From an uncultured Muribaculaceae bacterium (GTDB lineage Bacteria; Bacteroidota; Bacteroidia; Bacteroidales; Muribaculaceae), in NCBI GenBank assembly GCA_947177435.1, contig CAMWUM010000135.1, positions 1-5,911 on the forward strand: a stretch of 5,911 bases of DNA, read 5' to 3'. The position numbers and the translations under genes are program-made. Below the pieces are notes generated by a model that saw only the letters and a program-made list of their open reading frames with translations, was not told where the DNA came from and did not search any database. Below are positions 1 to 3,703 of this stretch, piece by piece (the first letter of the stretch is position 1; the number at the start of each line of letters is the position of its first letter).

Positions 1-1
1 C

Positions 2-970
2 TTCTGCTACGGCACTAAAAATCTTGACGGCTATGTAATGATCGACTGGTTCACCACCGAGCCTGACAAGTTTGTCGAGGATGATTACTTCGACCCGACC
101 ATCGCCACATACGACGAAAAGTCTCTGACGCTCACCAACCTCGAGGCCACAGTTGAGGCATGCTTTATGCAGGTGGGCAGCACCTCCGCTCCTGACATTA
201 TCGCCACCTTTGCTGATGGCCACCAGGAGAATGTCACGATGAGTTGCGACTTCGTTTCGTCAAACGAAGAAGTGGTGTCGGTTGACAATGGCCGCCTCAC
301 CTGCCACAAGGAAGGCACTGCCAATGTTCGCGTCACCTATCAGACGCCTCTCGGTAGCACCAAGAGCCTCAACATCAAGATGACCTGCCTCTACTTCCCT
401 CTGGCTCAGCCGTTCTTCAACCCCAGCTATTACGGCAGCGGTTCGTTTGACCCTGAGACCAAGGAGATCGTTACCGGCCAGTGGGGCTTTGCCGGATGGC
501 ACTTCAACAATGGTATTAATCTCAAAGACTACCGTTACCTCGTGGCCAAGGTTACGCAGGATTGCCCGGGTCTGTCGTTCCGCATCTTCGACGAGAACAG
601 TTATTGGTCAGGCTGTGCTTCGACCAAGCTGCAGACCAAGAACGGCCAGAAATATTTCCGTTTCCTGATCAAGGGTACGGAGATGGATAGCCACGAGCGC
701 AACTTCGACTTCAGCCACCTTTACATCTGCGGTTTCTGGAGCAATGGCGGCAGCCCGTTCATCATCGACGAGGTCTACGTCACCAACGACGTCAACTTCC
801 TCGATCCGAGCGACGCTCTCCACCTCACCCTCGGTGACGACGAGCCCGTGGATGTCTACTCGCTCGACGGCATCCTGATGCTCCAGGGCGTAACGCCCGC
901 CGAGGCTGCGGCCCAACTCAACAACGGTATTTACATAATGGGCGGGCGCAAGGTGCTTATCGAAAAGTAA
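2..970 (+). CDS. 3' part of a secreted Ig-like / beta-sandwich protein, possibly the C-terminus of a glycoside hydrolase (5' truncated by window)
   Basis: The frame is open from base 2, and the first Met codon (38) is preceded by coding-like residues (FCYGTKNLDGYV), so I read it as the tail of a longer gene, not as starting at 38. Numbered from that Met, residues about 30-117 resemble a bacterial Ig-like (Big_2) domain: SSNEEVVSVDNGRLTCHKEG followed by a TANVRVTY strand. Residues about 122-250 form a second beta-rich, aromatic-rich module (NPSYYGSGSFDPE through FIIDEVYVTN) of carbohydrate-binding type. Residues 271-310 (VDVYSLDG, GIYIMGGRKVLIEK) match the short C-terminal tail common on exported Bacteroidetes proteins and resemble a type IX sorting domain. 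The opening stretch with IDWFTTEP is reminiscent of the last strand of the sandwich that follows GH43 catalytic domains, so an upstream hydrolase is plausible but unseen. The gene is followed by its own terminator. The coding call is firm; the function is not determined. Confidence 0.8.
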   Translation, partial: FCYGTKNLDGYVMIDWFTTEPDKFVEDDYFDPTIATYDEKSLTLTNLEATVEACFMQVGSTSAPDIIATFADGHQENVTMSCDFVSSNEEVVSVDNGRLTCHKEGTANVRVTYQTPLGSTKSLNIKMTCLYFPLAQPFFNPSYYGSGSFDPETKEIVTGQWGFAGWHFNNGINLKDYRYLVAKVTQDCPGLSFRIFDENSYWSGCASTKLQTKNGQKYFRFLIKGTEMDSHERNFDFSHLYICGFWSNGGSPFIIDEVYVTNDVNFLDPSDALHLTLGDDEPVDVYSLDGILMLQGVTPAEAAAQLNNGIYIMGGRKVLIEK

Positions 971-1030
971 GCCGCGCGGCCCATAAGAGAAAAGATAGTT
1001 TTAGTTAGTATTAGAATTAGGTAAGAACTG

Positions 1031-1069
1031 CGATGGCCTGTCCGTGAGGATGGGCCATCGTTTTTTTTT
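1031..1069 (+). terminator. intrinsic (Rho-independent) terminator after the first gene
   Basis: CGATGGCC (1031-1038) pairs perfectly with GGCCATCG (1053-1060). The 14-nt interior can add a TCC/GGA mini-stem (1041-1043 with 1048-1050). Nine T residues follow at 1061-1069. It lies 60 bp after the stop codon at 968-970 and separates that gene from the downstream transcription unit. Confidence 0.9.
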
Positions 1070-1092
1070 GTATAAGTTTAAATACGGGCTTG

Positions 1093-1174
1093 TGTAACGT
1101 GTAACGCGCACAATGTAGCGCTAATGTACGATATATTGCCATAATGTTACGGTTTTTTATCCCCATTATGTACG
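1093..1174 (+). repeat. cluster of six TGTA-type short repeats upstream of a promoter-like element
   Basis: The copies are TGTAACG (1093-1099), TGTAACG (1100-1106, in tandem with the first), TGTAGCG (1114-1120), TGTACG (1125-1130), TGTTACG (1145-1151) and TGTACG (1169-1174). Two copies sit in a longer identical 10-mer, ATGTACGATA, at 1124-1133 and 1168-1177. The cluster ends 8 bp before a TAACTTTG -7 match, so it could be a multi-site operator or activator array. No regulator can be named. Confidence 0.4.
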
Positions 1175-1182
1175 ATAATTCG

Positions 1183-1190
1183 TAACTTTG
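1183..1190 (+). promoter_or_regulatory. candidate Bacteroidetes -7 promoter element (TAACTTTG)
   Basis: TAACTTTG matches the Bacteroidetes primary-sigma -7 consensus TAnnTTTG. A good TTTG-type -33 box is absent at the expected distance; only the T-rich run 1153-1158 lies upstream. If used, transcription would begin near 1195-1198, just before a region of strong potential RNA hairpins. The -7 match alone is modest evidence. Confidence 0.35.
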
Positions 1191-1194
1191 CATT

Positions 1195-1450
1195 GTGAAA
1201 AGCAAGGATATCGCGGCCCGGAGGGGCTGTGAAATACATATTCTAAGGTGAAAAAGTTAACTAGGGGTATACGAGAAAATGGCCATGGCAGGCTTTTCCG
1301 TGACGGATCCGGCCGCCAGAATTGATAAGTTGTGATTTTAGTTTAGGTAAGGATTCGGCCTTTTTCTCGAAAAGCTTTGAGCCTCCGGCCCTTCGGTCGG
1401 AGGCTCGTCATAAAGTCCTTGCCCACTCTGTTCCATGGTTGCGCTATGGT
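1195..1450 (+). ncRNA. candidate structured RNA or long structured 5' leader, family not recognised
   Basis: The region contains no convincing gene but several good + strand stems. (a) CGCGGCCC 1212-1219 pairs with GGGCTGTG 1224-1231, with a GGAG loop and two G-U pairs. (b) A bulged stem joins 1272-1284 to 1291-1300. (c) Ten consecutive pairs join 1346-1355 to 1414-1423 and enclose two hairpins, 1360-1374 (CTTTT/AAAAG) and 1379-1406. (d) CCATGG 1433-1438 pairs with CTATGG 1444-1449. A -7 element sits just upstream. No T-tract terminator follows, so it could be an independent RNA ended in another way, or the front of a roughly 540-nt leader of the GH43 gene. It does not match tmRNA, RNase P, SRP RNA or the common riboswitches as I know them; a divergent 6S-like RNA cannot be excluded by eye. 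Confidence 0.3.
1379..1406 (+). other. strong 12-bp GC-rich hairpin without T-tract
   Basis: GAGCCTCCG (1379-1387) pairs with CGGAGGCTC (1398-1406). The stem extends inward by a G-U and two C-G pairs to a 4-nt loop at 1391-1394. On the + strand it is followed by GTCATAAAG, so it is not a standard intrinsic terminator. On the - strand it is followed by CAAAGCTTTTCGAG, also a weak tract. It lies inside the 1346-1423 paired structure, which suggests an RNA structural element more than a terminator. Confidence 0.6.
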
Positions 1451-1566
1451 GGCCTTGAAACGGGTTTGTAACATAGTGGTTATTATTAACTTTGGCTAAT
1501 ACTTGCCCGCCGAGCCCGCCAAGCACTTGGCCCTAATATACTGGGGCATATCCTTTTGGTTGATGT

Positions 1567-1577
1567 TGCGTAACGCA
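1567..1577. promoter_or_regulatory. 11-bp palindrome, possible operator
   Basis: TGCGT-A-ACGCA is a perfect inverted repeat around a single central base. It sits about 94 bp before the -7 element of the GH43 promoter and 20 bp before the TAAATTTG match at 1597-1604. Its GTAACG core resembles the heptamers at 1093-1151. Short palindromes do occur by chance, so the call is tentative. Confidence 0.3.
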
Positions 1578-1643
1578 GCGATATGAATTTGTGACGTAAA
1601 TTTGTTGCAAATGTTTCAATGAGCTAATGTTAAGTTACAATTA

Positions 1644-1678
1644 TTTGCGATTTTTATGGAAAATATTTTGTAATTTTG
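1644..1678 (+). promoter_or_regulatory. probable promoter of the GH43 gene
   Basis: TAATTTTG at 1671-1678 is an exact match to the Bacteroidetes -7 consensus TAnnTTTG. A TTTG at 1644-1647 can serve as the -33 box, although the 23-bp gap is a little longer than usual. Transcription would start near 1683-1686, leaving a leader of about 50 nt before the ATG at 1734. No Shine-Dalgarno sequence is seen; the bases before the start are A-rich, typical of Bacteroidetes. Confidence 0.55.
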
Positions 1679-1733
1679 TACGCTTTAAGTAAACACCATC
1701 TATTCCGATTGAAAATCATATAAAATCCAGATA

Positions 1734-3437
1734 ATGAATCGCCAAATTTTCAAAGCAATCTTCACAGCCGCGGCGCTGGCCACTGGGCTGTCGGTATGGG
1801 CGGGAGCGGGCAACGAAGCCAAGTTCTCCAACTTCGCCTATTCCGGCCAAGACCAGTTCTATCGGGACTATCCCCTGCCCACCGAGCATCACTTCTACAA
1901 CCCGATTCTCCCCGGCTGGTATTCCGATCCGAGCATCTGCACCAATGGCGAAGGCGATTATTATCTGGCTCTCTCGACTTTCTGCTACTTCCCCGGCGTG
2001 CCCATCTTCCACAGCCGCGACCTGGTCAACTGGGAGCAGGTGGGCAATGCGCTCACACGCGAGTCGCAGTGCAAGAATTTTGTCGGCCAGCACGTCAGCG
2101 GCGGCATCTTCGCCCCTGACATTCAGTACAATCCGGCCAACAAGACTTACTATATGATCACCACCAACGTCGGCGCCGGCAACTTCTTCGTGAAGACGAC
2201 CGATCCCACCGGGGAGTGGAGCGAACCCATCTATTTGCCTGAGGTGCAGGGCATCGACCCGGCATTCTTCTTCGACGTAGATGGACGCGCATACATCGTC
2301 AACAATGACGACGCTTTCGGCAAGCCCGAGTACGATGGCCACCGCACGGTGCGAGTGGTTGAGTTTGATACTGAGAACGATAAGTGCATCGGAGAGCGCC
2401 GCATCGTGGTCAACAAGGGCGTTCGCCCGGCCGACAAGCCCATCTGGTGCGAAGGCCCGCATATCTACAACATCAACGGCACCTACTACCTGATGACCGC
2501 CGAGGGCGGTACCAGCGACGGCCACAGTGAGGTGATCTACAAGGGCGCAAGCCCCTTCGGCCCCTTCATTCCCTGGGATAAGAACCCGATGCTGACCCAG
2601 CGCACTCTCGATCCGAACCGCTCGAATCCTGTGACCTGCGCCGGCCATGCCGACCTGGTGCAGACTCCCGACGGCGAGTGGTGGGGCGTGTTCCTCGCCT
2701 GCCGCCCCCTGGCCAAGGGTGTTGAGAACCTCGGCCGCGAGACCTTCCTGCTGCCCGTTAAGTGGACTCAGGACGGCTGGCCTTATATGACCCTCCCCGA
2801 AGAGGAAGTGCCCCTGATTGTCTACAAGCACGATGCTACTCGTGGTGACAACTACCGCGGCGGCAACTGGGTGTTCACCGACAATTTCGAAGGCACAACC
2901 CTCAAACCCGAATGGCTCACCCTGCGCGGCGACGCCAAGGATCTCTACACCGTAGGCAAAAAGCAGCTCCGACTGAAATGCTCTGAAAAATCGGCATCAG
3001 ATAAGGACGTGCCCGCATACGTGTGCACGCGCCTCTGCCACCATAACTATGATTCCGGTGTCGATATGGACTTTGTGCCCGCTGACGCTAACGATCGTGC
3101 CGGCATGCTCCTCTTTAAGGACGAATCCCATCAGTACTTCTTTGGCAAGGGCAAGATTAACGACGAGGACTGCGTCTATCTGGCCCGTGTAGGTGCAAAC
3201 GGTGAGGAAGTACTCGCTAAGCAGCCGTGTAAGAGCAAGAAAGTGGGTCTGAAAGTGACCAGCACCGGCGATGCCCTTTCGTTTGCCTTCTCCACTGATG
3301 GTGGTAAGCATTGGACGACTGGCTTCCCCGCAGTCGATGCCGCCTACACCTCCACTGCCAACGCTGGCGGCTTCACCGGTACGATGATCGGCCTGTACGC
3401 AACCTCTGCCCCGCAGACTTTGACAGCACAAAACTAA
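1734..3437 (+). CDS. GH43 glycoside hydrolase (beta-xylosidase / alpha-L-arabinofuranosidase type), 3' end probably frameshifted
   Basis: This is a predicted periplasmic exo-acting glycosidase of family GH43. Residues 1 to about 25 form a signal peptide ending near SVWAGA, with no lipobox Cys. The five-blade propeller (about 50-365) opens with NPILPGWYSDPSI, whose Asp65 is the expected catalytic base. Asp175 in GIDPAFFF fits the pKa-tuning Asp, and Glu240 in WCEGPHIY fits the general acid. Other family signatures are YFPGVPIFHSRDLVNW (85-100) and GHADLVQTPDGEWW (304-317). Residues about 377-567 form the jelly-roll C2 domain usual in XynB-like members (FTDNFEGTTLKPEW). The catalytic residues are intact. 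The domain ends abruptly after GLYATSAP, and the conserved ADFD motif expected there appears in another frame. Start 1734 is supported by the signal peptide and a promoter about 55 bp upstream. It lies upstream of a SusC-like gene on the same strand. Subfamily and substrate (xylo- versus arabino-oligosaccharide) cannot be settled by eye. Confidence 0.93.
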   Translation: MNRQIFKAIFTAAALATGLSVWAGAGNEAKFSNFAYSGQDQFYRDYPLPTEHHFYNPILPGWYSDPSICTNGEGDYYLALSTFCYFPGVPIFHSRDLVNWEQVGNALTRESQCKNFVGQHVSGGIFAPDIQYNPANKTYYMITTNVGAGNFFVKTTDPTGEWSEPIYLPEVQGIDPAFFFDVDGRAYIVNNDDAFGKPEYDGHRTVRVVEFDTENDKCIGERRIVVNKGVRPADKPIWCEGPHIYNINGTYYLMTAEGGTSDGHSEVIYKGASPFGPFIPWDKNPMLTQRTLDPNRSNPVTCAGHADLVQTPDGEWWGVFLACRPLAKGVENLGRETFLLPVKWTQDGWPYMTLPEEEVPLIVYKHDATRGDNYRGGNWVFTDNFEGTTLKPEWLTLRGDAKDLYTVGKKQLRLKCSEKSASDKDVPAYVCTRLCHHNYDSGVDMDFVPADANDRAGMLLFKDESHQYFFGKGKINDEDCVYLARVGANGEEVLAKQPCKSKKVGLKVTSTGDALSFAFSTDGGKHWTTGFPAVDAAYTSTANAGGFTGTMIGLYATSAPQTLTAQN

Positions 3438-3703
3438 TCCTAAAACGTAAAGAAATCATACAGCGCAGCTTGCACCATATATATAATGTCAAATAATCAT
3501 ACGCCCAATGTCTAATTACCATGCACTATATATTATGAACGCGCGCAAGAATAGAAAAAATCAAACAAACAATAATAAATAACGCCTTAAAAACCATTTT
3601 AAATCCTACGAAACAGACAGACAGAAACTAATTCCTATCCAAAAGCAAAGTGTTTTTATCTTATGCCTTAAATTAATAATTCAAAAAACCAATCCATTCT
3701 GTA
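3438..3703 (+). other. AT-rich spacer between the GH43 and SusC-like genes
   Basis: The spacer holds no gene, no GC-rich terminator hairpin and no TAnnTTTG element that I can find. If the GH43 frameshift at 3409-3412 is an error, the first 59 bp (3438-3496) would be coding. Visible elements are an imperfect direct repeat (3471-3488 and 3522-3537), an AT-only inverted repeat TTAAAA/TTTTAA (3587-3592 with 3597-3602) and a short ACAG tract (3613-3624, three units). Read-through from the GH43 promoter into the receptor gene is therefore plausible. Confidence 0.5.

Larger units (their letters stand above)
1451..1733 (+). other. non-coding upstream region of the GH43 gene
   Basis: I see no supportable gene here. 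It contains a small hairpin (GCCAA 1518-1522 with TTGGC 1527-1531), an 11-bp palindrome at 1567-1577, a TAAATTTG -7-like match at 1597-1604, and the better promoter candidate at 1644-1678. Base composition turns strongly AT-rich after about 1580, as expected for a promoter region in this phylum. Confidence 0.5.

Noticed and set aside
38..40. ATG at 38 as the true start of the first gene
   Set aside because: The frame stays open to the window edge with coding-like residues, and the product from 38 lacks a signal peptide although it looks exported.
1017..1205. 62-residue frame on the - strand in the intergenic region
   Set aside because: It runs through the terminator hairpin and the repeat cluster, and has no domain or ribosome-binding context.
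1379..1406. Hairpin as an intrinsic terminator
   Set aside because: No T-tract follows on the + strand and only a broken one on the - strand. No gene ends immediately before it on either strand.
1338..1526. 62-residue frame on the - strand over the hairpin region
   Set aside because: It is explained by the GC-rich palindromic structure. The peptide has no recognisable features.
1716..2831. 371-residue open frame on the - strand opposite the GH43 gene
   Set aside because: It mirrors the GH43 coding frame, with low-complexity Val/Ala/Gly/Asp-rich composition and no recognisable domain. The opposite strand carries a clear GH43 enzyme with catalytic motifs.
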